From Burkholderia sp. (GTDB taxonomy: Bacteria > Pseudomonadota > Gammaproteobacteria > Burkholderiales > Burkholderiaceae): DNA of 64,000 bases. A program made the translations under genes and the position numbers. Positions 16,637 through 25,194 of this stretch are shown here, one piece after another. Below the pieces are notes generated by a model. It did not search any database and had not been told where the DNA came from. It saw nothing but the letters and a program-made list of their open reading frames with translations. Location of the stretch: the NCBI GenBank assembly GCA_030151225.1, contig JASLEG010000139.1, forward strand, positions 1-64,000, given 5' to 3'. Each line of letters opens with the position of its first letter. Position 1 is the stretch's first letter.

Positions 16637-17737
16637 CTAAAAATGACGGACAAGGTCGGTGGCGGCGGCGTTGAATGCGACGCCGAGGCCGGTCGGGGAG
16701 GCGGCGCGCACCGCGCCGCCGGAATAGGTGAGGCCGGAGGCGGGATCGTCGACGAGCCCGTCCGCGCCGTACAGCTCGGCCCACTGCGGCCGCACCACCG
16801 CGCACACCTGCAGCGCGGCGGCCGTCGCGGCGGCGCCTTCGTTCATCTGGCCGATCATCAGCGGCACGCCGGCCGCAGCCAGCCGGCGCGCGGCGGCCAC
16901 GGTGGCGGCGATGCCGCCGAGCTTGACGAGCTTCAGGTGCGCGGCGAGCGGGTAGTCGGCCAGCACGCACAGCGCATCCACGTCGGCCGGCGATTTCAGG
17001 CTTTCGTCGAGCATCAGCGTGAGCGGGCTGGATTCGGCCACGCGGCGCAGCCGGTCCCAGTCGCCGGGGGCGATCGGCTGCTCGAGGTAGTCGAGGCCGC
17101 GCGAGGCCAGCGCCGCGAAGCGCGCCGGGCAGTCGGCCGGATCCCACTGGCCGTTGGCGTCGGCCGACAGCGCGATGGTGTCGCCGAAGTGCTCGCGCAG
17201 CAGGTCGATGCGGCGCAGGTCGTCGTCGAAGCTGCCCACGCCGATGCGCAGCTTCAGCTCGGTGAAGCCGCGCGCCACGTAGCCGGCCGCGCGCGCCAGC
17301 AGCGCGGCGTCGCTCGACCAGAACAGCGTCTGATTGGTCGGCCAGGCCGCGCCCTCGGCGCCGAGCGGCTGGCCGAACTGCGCGGCCACGCTGGCGCCGT
17401 GCTGGCGCGCGAGCAGGTCGCGCAGCGCGCCGTCCACCAGCATGCGCACCGGCGCGAGGCGCCCGGCCAGCCAGCCGGCCGAGCCGTCGAGCAGGGTGCG
17501 CGCGTCCCGGTGCCAGTCCACCGCCGCGAGCGCGGCTTCGGCATCGGCGATCACGGCCGCGGCGTCGAGCCCGTTCAGGTAGGCGATGTTCAGGCGCGTC
17601 TCGCCGATGCCCCAGGCGTCGCCGCAGGCGAGGTGCAGGTACAGCGCGTCGAGCGCGCTCACGCTGCCGGAGGCGGCCGTGTGCAGCACGAGGCCGCCGC
17701 CGTAGTGGAGCGAGGCGCGGTGCAGGGCGGCTTTCAC
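16637..17737 (-). CDS. Enolase-superfamily enzyme of the muconate-lactonizing/dipeptide-epimerase subgroup
   Basis: 366 residues from a GTG that overlaps the M20 stop (GTGA). Metal ligands are Asp193 (SADANGQW), Glu219 (LEQPI) and Asp244 (LMLDES). The second-strand motif is Lys162-Leu-Arg164 (ELKLRIG), so Arg replaces the usual second lysine, while the opposite lysine is present in HLKLVKLGG (269-272). Family members are muconate cycloisomerases, N-acylamino-acid racemases, o-succinylbenzoate synthases and dipeptide epimerases. Next to an M20 deacylase, epimerisation or racemisation of an N-acyl amino acid or dipeptide is the most natural role. The Arg substitution makes a one-base mechanism possible; this is inference. 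Confidence 0.85.
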   Translation of the reverse strand: MKAALHRASLHYGGGLVLHTAASGSVSALDALYLHLACGDAWGIGETRLNIAYLNGLDAAAVIADAEAALAAVDWHRDARTLLDGSAGWLAGRLAPVRMLVDGALRDLLARQHGASVAAQFGQPLGAEGAAWPTNQTLFWSSDAALLARAAGYVARGFTELKLRIGVGSFDDDLRRIDLLREHFGDTIALSADANGQWDPADCPARFAALASRGLDYLEQPIAPGDWDRLRRVAESSPLTLMLDESLKSPADVDALCVLADYPLAAHLKLVKLGGIAATVAAARRLAAAGVPLMIGQMNEGAAATAAALQVCAVVRPQWAELYGADGLVDDPASGLTYSGGAVRAASPTGLGVAFNAAATDLVRHF

Positions 17738-18909
17738 GATTGCGCGGCGCCCGGGGCGAGCATCTCGAGCGCCACGTCGCGATAGATCAGCGCCGAGGCC
17801 AGGAACTCGTCGATCGGCACGAATTCGTCGGGCTTGTGCGCGACCTCGAGCGTGCCCGGGCCGATCACCACGCCGGCCGCGCCCACGCTGCGGAAGTGCA
17901 CCAGGTCGCAACCGCCCTGGAAGCCGAACGGGCCCGGCTTCGGGTTGCCGTGGCGGCGGCAGGCTTCGAGGCTGGCCTGCACGATCCTCGAATCCTGCGC
18001 GGTTTCCGTGGCGCCACCCGTGGTGGGCTTGTATTCGAGAATCTCGGCGCGAATGCCGAATTCCGCGTGCGCGCGTTCGAGCAGTTGCTCGATCTCGCGC
18101 CTGACGTCCTGTTCCGATTCGCCCGGCACCATGCGGCGGTCGAGCAGCAGGTCGCAGGCGCCCGGCACCACGTTGTCGGCATGGCCGCCCATCGCGCGCG
18201 TGACGGTCAGGCTGGCCGGGCCCACCAGCGGATGGCAGCGGCAGCGCACTTCCTTCTCGTGATGGCCTTCCACCATCTTGAGCAGTTGCGCGGCGCGGTA
18301 GATCGCGTTGTCGCCGAGATGCGGCGTGCCCGAGTGGGCCGTCACGCCGTGCACGCGCACCAGCGGGCGCAGGCTGCCCTTGTGGGCCGAGAAGGTGGCG
18401 TTCGAGGTGGGTTCGCCCACCACCACGAAATCGACGTGGGGCTTCTGCGCGGCGTAGAACTTCGCGCCTTCGCTGGCGGCTTCCTCGTCGGCCGTGAACA
18501 CGCCGAGCAGCGTGCCGGACCAGCTCGTGCGGTCGGCGGCCAGCATGCGCAGCGCCTCGAGCATCGCGGCCAGCGGCCCCTTCGCGTCGCAGGCGCCACG
18601 GCCGTAGAGCCGGCCGCCTTCCTCGCGCAGCGTGAACGGTTCGGACTGCCAGCCTTCTCCGGCGGGCACCACGTCCAGGTGGGTGTTGAACGCGAACACC
18701 GGGCCCGGGCCGTTTTCCAGGCGCGCCATCACGTTGGCGCGGCCCGGCTTGTATTCGGACATCGACAGGTCGAAGCCCTCGGCCTCGAGCGCGCGATGCA
18801 CCCATTGCGCGGCCTCGATCTCGCGGCCGGGCGGGTTTTCGGTATTGATGCCGACGAGCGCGGCGAGGTCGCGCTTCATGCGGGAAAGATCGGGTTGCTG
18901 CTGGGCCAT
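17734..18909 (-). CDS. M20 family metallo-amidohydrolase (ArgE/DapE-like)
   Basis: 391 residues. Di-zinc ligands: His77 and Asp79 in NTHLDVVPAG, Asp108 in GRGACDAKG, Glu142-Glu143 in TADEEAAS, Glu166 in VVGEPTS and a late His in LEVAHKPDEF. The lid domain carries the dimer His in TAHSGTPHLG. The family removes acyl groups from N-acyl amino acids (ArgE, DapE) or splits dipeptides. Start at 18909 (GGAG eight bases before) is preferred over the TTG at 18927. The stop overlaps the start of the enolase-superfamily gene, so both products should be made in step. Confidence 0.92.
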   Translation of the reverse strand: MAQQQPDLSRMKRDLAALVGINTENPPGREIEAAQWVHRALEAEGFDLSMSEYKPGRANVMARLENGPGPVFAFNTHLDVVPAGEGWQSEPFTLREEGGRLYGRGACDAKGPLAAMLEALRMLAADRTSWSGTLLGVFTADEEAASEGAKFYAAQKPHVDFVVVGEPTSNATFSAHKGSLRPLVRVHGVTAHSGTPHLGDNAIYRAAQLLKMVEGHHEKEVRCRCHPLVGPASLTVTRAMGGHADNVVPGACDLLLDRRMVPGESEQDVRREIEQLLERAHAEFGIRAEILEYKPTTGGATETAQDSRIVQASLEACRRHGNPKPGPFGFQGGCDLVHFRSVGAAGVVIGPGTLEVAHKPDEFVPIDEFLASALIYRDVALEMLAPGAAQS

Positions 18910-18923
18910 GCTGGGGGCTCCGG

Positions 18924-19661
18924 TCAATGGAGAATCTGGTCGAGGAAGCGGCGCGCGCGCTCGTGCGTGGTGCCGCCGAAGAATTGTTCGCTGGTGTCGG
19001 TCAGCACGACCTCGCCGGCTTCCATGAAGACGATCTTGTCGGCGGCGCGCCTGGCGAAGCCCATTTCGTGGGTGACCACCAGGCTCGTCATGCCTTCGGC
19101 GCTGAGCTCGGCCATCACGTCGAGCACCTCGCTCACCATTTCCGGGTCGAGCGCCGAGGTGGGTTCGTCGTACAGCATGACCTTCGGCTTCATGGCCAGC
19201 GCGCGCGCGATCGCCACGCGCTGCTGCTGGCCGCCGGAGAGCTGGTCGGGGAAGTGGTCGGCGCGCTCGCGCAGCCGCACCTTCGCGAGCAGGGTGAGCG
19301 CGAGGTCGTGCGCATCGTGGCGCGACATGCCGGCCACCGTGATCGGCGCGAGCATGATGTTTTCCACGGCCGACAGGTGCGAGAACAGCTCGAAGTTCTG
19401 AAACACCATGCCGATCTGCTGGCGCACCAGATGCTCGTGCCTGCGTTCGCGGGTCACGTCGCGACCCTCGAACAGGATGTTGCCGGCGTCGACCGTCTCC
19501 AGCAGGTTCACGCAGCGCAGCAGCGTGGACTTGCCCGAGCCCGACGGGCCCACGATCACGATGGTTTCCTTCTGTTGCACGTCGATCGAGCAGCCTTTCA
19601 GCACCTGCGTGTCGCCGTAGTTCTTGTCGATGCGATGGATTTTCAGCAGCGGGGTAGGCAT
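18924..19661 (-). CDS. Amino-acid-type ABC transporter ATP-binding protein
   Basis: 245 residues. Walker A GPSGSGKST, Q-loop VFQNFELF, signature LSGGQQQR, Walker B KVMLYDEPTSALDP and switch His in VVTHEMGF mark a polar-amino-acid importer ATPase (GlnQ/HisP type). It lies 10 bp after the permease and before the M20 gene, so uptake and catabolism are in one operon. Confidence 0.95.
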   Translation of the reverse strand: MPTPLLKIHRIDKNYGDTQVLKGCSIDVQQKETIVIVGPSGSGKSTLLRCVNLLETVDAGNILFEGRDVTRERRHEHLVRQQIGMVFQNFELFSHLSAVENIMLAPITVAGMSRHDAHDLALTLLAKVRLRERADHFPDQLSGGQQQRVAIARALAMKPKVMLYDEPTSALDPEMVSEVLDVMAELSAEGMTSLVVTHEMGFARRAADKIVFMEAGEVVLTDTSEQFFGGTTHERARRFLDQILH

Positions 19662-19671
19662 CTCGGGTCCT

Positions 19672-20394
19672 TCAGCGGGTAGCCGGTTGCGAAGTGCCGA
19701 GCAGGCGCTCGGCGAACGACATGCGGCGCGTGGTGGTGCGGCGGCGACGATCGAGCGCGCGCTCCATCCAGCCCTGCAGCAGCATGAACAGCGTGGTCAG
19801 GGCCAGGTAATAGATGCCGGCCGCGCTCAGCGCCTCGAGGTAGCGGAAGTTCGCGCTGGCCGCCTGGTTGGCCACCAGCAGCAGCTCCTGCACGGCGATC
19901 ACCGACACCAGCGCGCTGAGCTTGAGCATGCCGATCATCTGGTTGCCGATCGGCGGCAGCACCACGCGCAGCGCCTGCGGCAGCACGATATGGCGGAACA
20001 CCTTGGCGCGCGTCATGCCCAGCGCGAAGCCGGCGGTGCGCTGGCCCTGCTTCACTGCATGCAGGCCCGAGCGGAAGATTTCCGACATGAACGCGCCCTC
20101 GTTCAGCGACAGCGCCAGCACCGCGCACACGAAGGCGCTGAAGCGGATCCCGAAGGAGGGAAGCACGTTGTAGATGAAGATGATCTGGAACAGCACCGGC
20201 GTGCCGCGGAACAGCCACAGGTAGCCGAACGTGAAGAGGCGCGCGATGCGGCTTCGGGTGTTCTGCAGCAGCGCGAGCACCAGGCCGATCAGCATGCCGA
20301 AGCCGAGCGAGACGACCGTCAGCAGCAGCGTGAGCGCCGCGCCGTGGATGAATTCAGCCGAGCTCAGGTACTCGAGCAGTAGAGGTAAGGACAT
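19672..20394 (-). CDS. Amino-acid-type ABC transporter permease
   Basis: 240 residues, HisM/GlnP family. Hydrophobic segments near 14-42, 54-80, 85-108 and 180-205; the EAA loop is seen at EGAFMSEIFRSGLHAVKQGQ to RAKVFRHIVLPQAL. Only one permease is present, so a homodimer is expected; many relatives use two. First gene of the leftward operon; the promoter twin at 20436-20474 gives a leader of about 35 bases. Confidence 0.94.
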   Translation of the reverse strand: MSLPLLLEYLSSAEFIHGAALTLLLTVVSLGFGMLIGLVLALLQNTRSRIARLFTFGYLWLFRGTPVLFQIIFIYNVLPSFGIRFSAFVCAVLALSLNEGAFMSEIFRSGLHAVKQGQRTAGFALGMTRAKVFRHIVLPQALRVVLPPIGNQMIGMLKLSALVSVIAVQELLLVANQAASANFRYLEALSAAGIYYLALTTLFMLLQGWMERALDRRRRTTTRRMSFAERLLGTSQPATR

Positions 20395-20435
20395 GGGCAG
20401 CTCCCGTGAGACGCGGTTTGTTCGGTATGTGCCAA

Positions 20436-20474
20436 TTTATACAAATCTAAAAAAACACGGTCAAGCGGGAATTT
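20436..20474 (-). promoter_or_regulatory. Sigma-70 promoter of the permease-to-amidotransferase operon, twin of 9495-9533
   Basis: On the minus strand: -35 TTGACC (20459-20464), 17-bp spacer, -10 TATAAA (20436-20441). It shares AAATTCCCGCTTGAC and TTTGTATAAATT with the promoter of the binding-protein gene. The spacer is T-rich. The GntR gene is divergent from here. Confidence 0.8.
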
Positions 20475-20584
20475 CGGAGTTTTCGTGGCTTTCATGGCGA
20501 AAGCCGCGCTGCGACAAGGGCCAGAGGCATATTTGAAATTTGTATTTTTTGCTATGCTTGCGCCATTCGAGGGAGGGTGTCGTG

Positions 20585-21511
20585 ATGGTGAAGCGGGCAG
20601 GCAAGGGGGCGCAAGGGCTGGCCAAGCAGATCCTCGATCTGATCGAGGAGGCGCGGTTCGAGGTCGGCTATCACCTGCGCGAACAGCAGCTGGCGGATCT
20701 GCTCGGCGTGTCGCGCACGCCGGTGCGGGCCGCGATGGGCGTGCTCGAATCGTTCGGGGTGGTGGAGGCGCGCAAGAATCAGGGCTATTTCCTGGCCCAG
20801 CCGCCGGACGGCCTGCACCGCATCGAGCTGGACCTGCCGCCCTCGGCCGACGAGGATCTGTACAACCGGCTCGTGACCGACCGGCTGGCCGACACGATCC
20901 CGGCCTCGCTCACGCAGACCGACATCGCGGCGCGCTACGGCGTGGACCGCGTGACCATGACGCGCGCGCTGTCGCGCCTGTCGGAAGACGGCCTGATCGT
21001 GCGCAACAAGGGGCATGGCTGGAGTTTCCAGCCCTCGCTCGATTCCGCGCTCACGCTGAAGAACAGCTACGACTTCCGGCTCACGCTGGAGCCGGCCGGG
21101 CTGCTGCTGCCGACCTTCTCGCCGGACCGCTCGGTGCTCGAGCGCTGCCGGCGCGAGCACATCTTCCTGGTGTCGCAACTGGGCGGCAACGGCGTCACGC
21201 CGAAGCAGGTGTTCGAGACCGACGCCAATTTCCACGAAATGCTGGCCGAGTACAGCGGCAACGTGTTCATGTACCAGTCGATGCAGCAGCAGAACCGGCT
21301 GCGCCGGCTGCTCGAATTCCAGGGCTACGTGAACCGCAAGCGGATCCGCGAATGGTGCGGCGAGCACGTCGAGATCCTCGAATCGATCCTCGACAACGAC
21401 ATGGAGACGGCGGCCACCCGCATGCACCAGCACCTGTCGCATGCGTATCGCACGACCGGCGCGGCCGAGGCGCCGCTGCGGGTGAGGCGGGCGGTGGTGG
21501 CGCAGTCCTGA
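20585..21511 (+). CDS. GntR/FCD-type regulator with two winged-helix segments
   Basis: 308 residues from the ATG at 20585, preceded by GGAGGG. A GntR winged helix is at about 10-65 (ADLLGVSRTPVRAAMGVLES). A second helix-turn-helix-like stretch follows near residues 120-145 (TDIAARYGVDRVTMTRALSRL and EDGLIVR). The C-terminal part (YDFRLTLEPAGLLL onward, with DANFHEM and HVEILESILDNDMETAATRMHQHL) is an FCD ligand-binding domain. It sits at the edge of the island, divergent from the permease operon, and AAATTTGTA upstream of it (20536-20544) repeats part of the shared promoter element. Probably the ligand-responsive repressor of the whole island and of itself; inferred from position and motif sharing. 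Confidence 0.9.
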   Translation: MVKRAGKGAQGLAKQILDLIEEARFEVGYHLREQQLADLLGVSRTPVRAAMGVLESFGVVEARKNQGYFLAQPPDGLHRIELDLPPSADEDLYNRLVTDRLADTIPASLTQTDIAARYGVDRVTMTRALSRLSEDGLIVRNKGHGWSFQPSLDSALTLKNSYDFRLTLEPAGLLLPTFSPDRSVLERCRREHIFLVSQLGGNGVTPKQVFETDANFHEMLAEYSGNVFMYQSMQQQNRLRRLLEFQGYVNRKRIREWCGEHVEILESILDNDMETAATRMHQHLSHAYRTTGAAEAPLRVRRAVVAQS

Positions 21512-21768
21512 GGGGCGGGGCGCGCAACGCGCCGCCGTCTCGATCGCCGGATTTCCGGCCGCCCGTCGGCCTGCTCCCCCGCACAAGGTAAAATCGCCGG
21601 TTTCGCGTCGTCTCCCGGGCGCGTCGCGCCGTGCATCGACCGCGATGCCGGTTCAGCCGTCCCGGCGCCGATCGCGCCGGCCGCTGCCGGCCTTCGGCGG
21701 GGCGCGAGGTTGCGCCGCGCCCGTCGTCCGCCAACCGATACCAACAAGATCGACCAAGGATGTTCAAC

Positions 21769-22701
21769 ATGTTTGCCCGGGTTACCCGACTCTTCCCGCT
21801 GTGGGCGGTGCTGATCTCGCTTGCCGCCTATTTCTCGCCGAGCACCTTCACGCCGGTCGCGCCGCACGTCACCGCGCTGCTCACGCTGATCATGCTGTCG
21901 ATGGGCGTGACGCTGTCGATCGCCGATTTCCGCCGCGTGTTCACGCGTCCCGCGCCGGTGATCGCCGGCATCGTGCTGCACTACCTCGTGATGCCGCTGG
22001 CCGCCTGGGCGCTCGCGAAGATCCTGCGCATGCCGCCCGACCTGACCGCCGGCATGGTGCTGGTGGGCAGCGTGGCGAGCGGCACCGCCTCCAACGTGAT
22101 GATCTATCTGGCGCGCGGCGACGTGGCGCTGTCGGTCACCATCAGCGCGCTGTCCACGCTGGTGGGCGTGTTCGCCACGCCGCTGCTCACGCGCCTGTAC
22201 GTGGACGCATCGATCGCGGTGGACGTGCACGGCATGCTGATGAGCATCCTGCAGATCGTCGCGCTGCCGATCGTGGTGGGCCTGATCGTCAATCACCTGC
22301 TGCGCCGCGCGGTGAACGCGATCGAGCCGTATCTGCCGATCGTGTCGATGGTCGCGATCCTGCTGATCATCTCGGCGGTGGTGGCCGGCACGCGCAACAG
22401 CATCGCGTCGGTCGGCATGATCGTGATGGTGGGGGTGGTGCTGCACAACGCCATCGGCCTGCTCGGCGGCTACTGGGGCGGGCGCCTGCTCGGCTTCGAC
22501 GAAGCCGTGTGCCGCACGCTGGCGATCGAGGTGGGGATGCAGAATTCGGGCCTCGCGGCCACGCTCGGCAAGCTGTACTTCACGCCGATCGCGGCGCTGC
22601 CCGGTGCGCTGTTCTCGGTGTGGCACAACCTGTCGGGTTCGCTGCTGGCCGGGTACTGGGCCGGGCGGCCGGCGAAGGGATCGACGCGCGACTGCGACTG
22701 A
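21769..22701 (+). CDS. BASS-family (bile acid:sodium symporter-like) transporter
   Basis: 310 residues with about ten hydrophobic segments. Family marks include TLIMLSMGVTLSIADF, the GSVASGTASNVMIYLARGDVALS segment (reported as a family block) and EVGMQNSGLAATL. Relatives carry ketopantoate, pyruvate or other organic anions with sodium. The ATG at 21769 has AAGGA eight bases upstream; the ATG at 21760 overlaps that site and is less likely. It follows the GntR gene by 257 bp and may be outside the island. Confidence 0.9.
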   Translation: MFARVTRLFPLWAVLISLAAYFSPSTFTPVAPHVTALLTLIMLSMGVTLSIADFRRVFTRPAPVIAGIVLHYLVMPLAAWALAKILRMPPDLTAGMVLVGSVASGTASNVMIYLARGDVALSVTISALSTLVGVFATPLLTRLYVDASIAVDVHGMLMSILQIVALPIVVGLIVNHLLRRAVNAIEPYLPIVSMVAILLIISAVVAGTRNSIASVGMIVMVGVVLHNAIGLLGGYWGGRLLGFDEAVCRTLAIEVGMQNSGLAATLGKLYFTPIAALPGALFSVWHNLSGSLLAGYWAGRPAKGSTRDCD

Positions 22702-22779
22702 GTCGCGGCGCGTGACTCGGGGCTCGCGCGCGGGCCCGTGCATCATGAATGCAGTGCCATCTGAAAGGAGCCCGGTCGC

Positions 22780-23592
22780 ATGCCCGCCCCGACTCACGCG
22801 CAAGCCCTGAAGAAACTGGCCGCCGACACGCTGGTGCAGACCCTCGACGAGGACGTCGCCCGCCTGCTCGGCCACGCGATGGCGCGCGGCAAGCACGCCG
22901 CCGGCGCGACCGATCCCGCCGCCTTCGTCCTGCCGCCGCTGCTGCGCCGCTGGAACTGCGTGCTGCAGGCCGGCGACGCGACCGCGACGCCGCGCTATCG
23001 CGACACGGCTGCCGTGGCGCTCGCGATCGTGCTGCACAAGTACGGGATTGCCGACGATGCCGTGAACGCACGCGCCGACGCCGGCATCGACGCGCTGAAC
23101 GACGCCGTCGCGCTCAGCGACGATTTCCACCGCAAGACCGACGCGATCAAGTCCGCCTTGCTGCGCACGCCGCCCGTGCCGCTCAGGCGCGCGCCGGGCC
23201 AGCCCGACAACCTGAGCTTCCATCGCGCCGGCGACGTGGTGTCGTTCCAGCTCGACGGCCGTCACCACGCGGCCTACGTGCATGGTTGCGCGCGCACCAA
23301 TGAAAGTCCGATCGTGGAGTTCTACGATGCCGTGTTCGACCGGCTGCCAACCTTCGCGGAGCTGGCGGGCACGCTCGCGCGCGGCGTGCCTTGCAACGAC
23401 GGCAGGCGCCACGTGTCGAAATTTTCGGTGAGCGGCATGAAGTTCGTGCCCGACCCGGCGGGGCAGGTGGTGCTGGTGAAGGCCGCGGTGGAGGCGGGGC
23501 CCGACAACCGCGCGCTTGCGCCGAGCGTGGGGCTCTACACGGTGTCGGACATTTTCCAGCTTCAGTCGCAGGTGGCGACGATGTTCGCCTGA
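22780..23592 (+). CDS. Hypothetical protein, 270 residues
   Basis: Not recognised. Soluble, no signal peptide or membrane segment. The N-terminal half is Ala/Asp-rich and helical in look (KKLAADTLVQTLDEDVARLL); the C-terminal half has beta-like blocks (GDVVSFQLDGRHHAAYVHG, HVSKFSVSGMKFVPDP). A ribosome site GGAG lies eight bases before the ATG. Stands alone between the BASS gene and a DUF2628 gene. Codon use matches the neighbours, so it is likely real. Confidence 0.75.
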   Translation: MPAPTHAQALKKLAADTLVQTLDEDVARLLGHAMARGKHAAGATDPAAFVLPPLLRRWNCVLQAGDATATPRYRDTAAVALAIVLHKYGIADDAVNARADAGIDALNDAVALSDDFHRKTDAIKSALLRTPPVPLRRAPGQPDNLSFHRAGDVVSFQLDGRHHAAYVHGCARTNESPIVEFYDAVFDRLPTFAELAGTLARGVPCNDGRRHVSKFSVSGMKFVPDPAGQVVLVKAAVEAGPDNRALAPSVGLYTVSDIFQLQSQVATMFA

Positions 23593-23628
23593 GCGGGGCA
23601 GCGGCCCCGCTGCTTCAAGCTCGGAGCC

Positions 23629-23928
23629 TCAGGGCACCACCACATAGCCCCGACGCTCCAGCGCCCGGCGGTGCCAGTCGCTGCCCGACAGGCCGCAGTA
23701 CACGGCGAAGCCGAGGTTCAGGATCATCACCAGCGCACCGGCGGTGCGATCCGCCATGCCGGCCACCGAGATGGCCATTTCCACGACGAACAGCGCGAGC
23801 GCGACGTACCACAGGCGCTTCACATAGGCCCACAGGCAGCCGAACAGGCAGGCCGGCCAGCTGAAGCCGGTTCGGATCGAGATCGCGTCGGGACGCTCGG
23901 GGTGTACCAGATAGATGCGCTTGGCCAT
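23629..23928 (-). CDS. DUF2628-type small inner-membrane protein
   Basis: 99 residues beginning MAKRIYLVHPERPDAISIRTGFSWPACLFG in pattern, then two hydrophobic segments (about 42-62 and 66-84) and a basic end (WHRRALERRGY). The order lead peptide, WPA-F, helices fits DUF2628. Function unknown. Strand opposite to the preceding gene. Confidence 0.75.
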   Translation of the reverse strand: MAKRIYLVHPERPDAISIRTGFSWPACLFGCLWAYVKRLWYVALALFVVEMAISVAGMADRTAGALVMILNLGFAVYCGLSGSDWHRRALERRGYVVVP

Positions 23929-24056
23929 GGTCTCTCTCGGCTGTTGGTCTTGTGAAAGCTGCCGATCGTAGACAATCGCGTCGCGCGTGGCAAGAATTCC
24001 GCGCCGGCCATTCGTCGCGGGCGCGCCGGGTCGGTCACCGCCGCGCGCGGCCGATC

Positions 24057-24245
24057 CCCCGTTTCGAGCCGCATCACGAGCACGCCGAGTTGCGCCGCGA
24101 GCGGCAACCCGAGCCGATGCTCGATCGGCGCGGCCGACGCGGCCATCGGGTTCGCCATGGAGCCGTGCGCGACGTGAAGCGCCTTGGGCCGGCCGTGGGT
24201 GAACCGGATCAGGCCGAAGCCGACCCGCAGCAGGGCATGGGCATG
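24057..24245 (-). pseudogene. DoxX-family gene fragment (both ends missing)
   Basis: The minus strand encodes LLRVGFGLIRFTHGRPKA, then HVAHGSMANPMAAS and GLPLAAQLGVLVMRLETG in one frame. This is the first helix, the HG-PK loop and the start of the second helix of a DoxX-like quinone-interacting membrane protein. After about residue 63 the similarity stops, and no start codon with a ribosome site precedes the first helix. It fills most of the 345-bp space between the DUF2628 and DUF3592 genes. A decayed gene, based on recall of the family pattern. Confidence 0.5.
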
Positions 24246-24273
24246 GGCGAGCGCGTCGCGCGGCGGCGCCCGC

Positions 24274-24711
24274 TCAGCGCTTCAGCGCATTGCCATGACG
24301 CCCGGTCGCCACGAAGCGCGCACCGAACAGCGGCAGCACCAGAAAGCCGATCCCCATCGGCAGGCCCCACAGCGTGCTGCCCCACACCGCGAAAAAGGTG
24401 CCGGCGCGCGCCGAGTCGGCCGGTGCGGCCGCGTCGTACAGCACCGGCACGTGGTCGCCGGCGTCGCGATCGAGGCCGCCGTTCTGCACGAATTCCACGT
24501 CGTGCCCCGGCGCGGTGGCGAAGCGGATCGTCGGGTGTCCCGACGATCGCACCACCACGCCGTCCGCGCGCGAGGCGCGGGCGAGAAACGCGGTGGTCTG
24601 CCAGGCCTGGGTGGCGCACCACGCGAGCGTGGCCGCGCCGATCAGCATGCCGACGACGGTGGCGGCGTTCCAGGCGGGGCGAGGCGGGCGTGCTTGGGTG
24701 GGAGCGGACAT
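24274..24711 (-). CDS. DUF3592-like membrane protein
   Basis: 145 residues: one membrane segment near 18-38, a soluble beta-rich part with DGVVVRSSG, PTIRFATAPG and HVPVLYDAAAPADSARAGT, and a second membrane segment near 112-133. This layout (GxV, Y-P-xV-F, VxVxYdP) fits DUF3592. Function unknown. Leftward, upstream of the DoxX fragment. Confidence 0.75.
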   Translation of the reverse strand: MSAPTQARPPRPAWNAATVVGMLIGAATLAWCATQAWQTTAFLARASRADGVVVRSSGHPTIRFATAPGHDVEFVQNGGLDRDAGDHVPVLYDAAAPADSARAGTFFAVWGSTLWGLPMGIGFLVLPLFGARFVATGRHGNALKR

Positions 24712-24818
24712 GGCGCGGGTCGATCGAGGCAGGCTGACGGCCGACGATCATAGCGCGCGTCCCGCGCGGGCAAGGCAGGCGCACGTGCCGATCCGGCCAC
24801 TCGCGGTTCCACCGGCGC

Positions 24819-25106
24819 TCAATGCGGGTGCACGGTCCACGCCACGAGGCGCGCCACCAGCGGCCGCACGATCAGCACGCACACGAAGGCCGACGGCATC
24901 GCCACGCGATACGCATTCGTCACGTTTTCGAGGTAATGCGTGTCGATGCCGAACTCGGCCACGGTGATCACGAGGCACATCAGGAAGGCCATGATGGTGG
25001 CCATGTAGAGCGCGAACACATAGGGCGTCATCCGTCGGTGGAAGCGGAATCGCGTGCGCTTGATCGTTGCGGGGCGGGGTAGTGGCGGCGTCGTGCCTGA
25101 GCTCAT
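24819..25106 (-). CDS. DUF2798 small membrane protein
   Basis: 95 residues with two membrane segments, FALYMATIMAFLMCLVITVAEF and YRVAMPSAFVCVLIVRPLVARL in outline, typical of DUF2798. Such genes are often divergent from a LysR gene, as here. The start at 25106 follows the usual short basic leader. Function unknown. Confidence 0.82.
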   Translation of the reverse strand: MSSGTTPPLPRPATIKRTRFRFHRRMTPYVFALYMATIMAFLMCLVITVAEFGIDTHYLENVTNAYRVAMPSAFVCVLIVRPLVARLVAWTVHPH

Positions 25107-25194
25107 CGGGGCGGCCTCGGGATCGTGGTGGGGTGAGTGGAGCGCCAGATTAGCAAGCCGGCCGGCCTGGCAGTAGCCGTGTTGCGCTTGATTC

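Noticed and set aside
18910..18927. TTG start of the M20 gene at 18927
   Set aside because: The ATG at 18909 has a good ribosome site and matches the usual beginning of the family.
9579..20394. Ectoine/hydroxyectoine utilisation cluster
   Set aside because: An EutB-like PLP enzyme and an M24 relative of ectoine hydrolase are present, but EutA, EutC, EutE-type genes and the EnuR regulator are missing, while several enzymes here have no place in that pathway.
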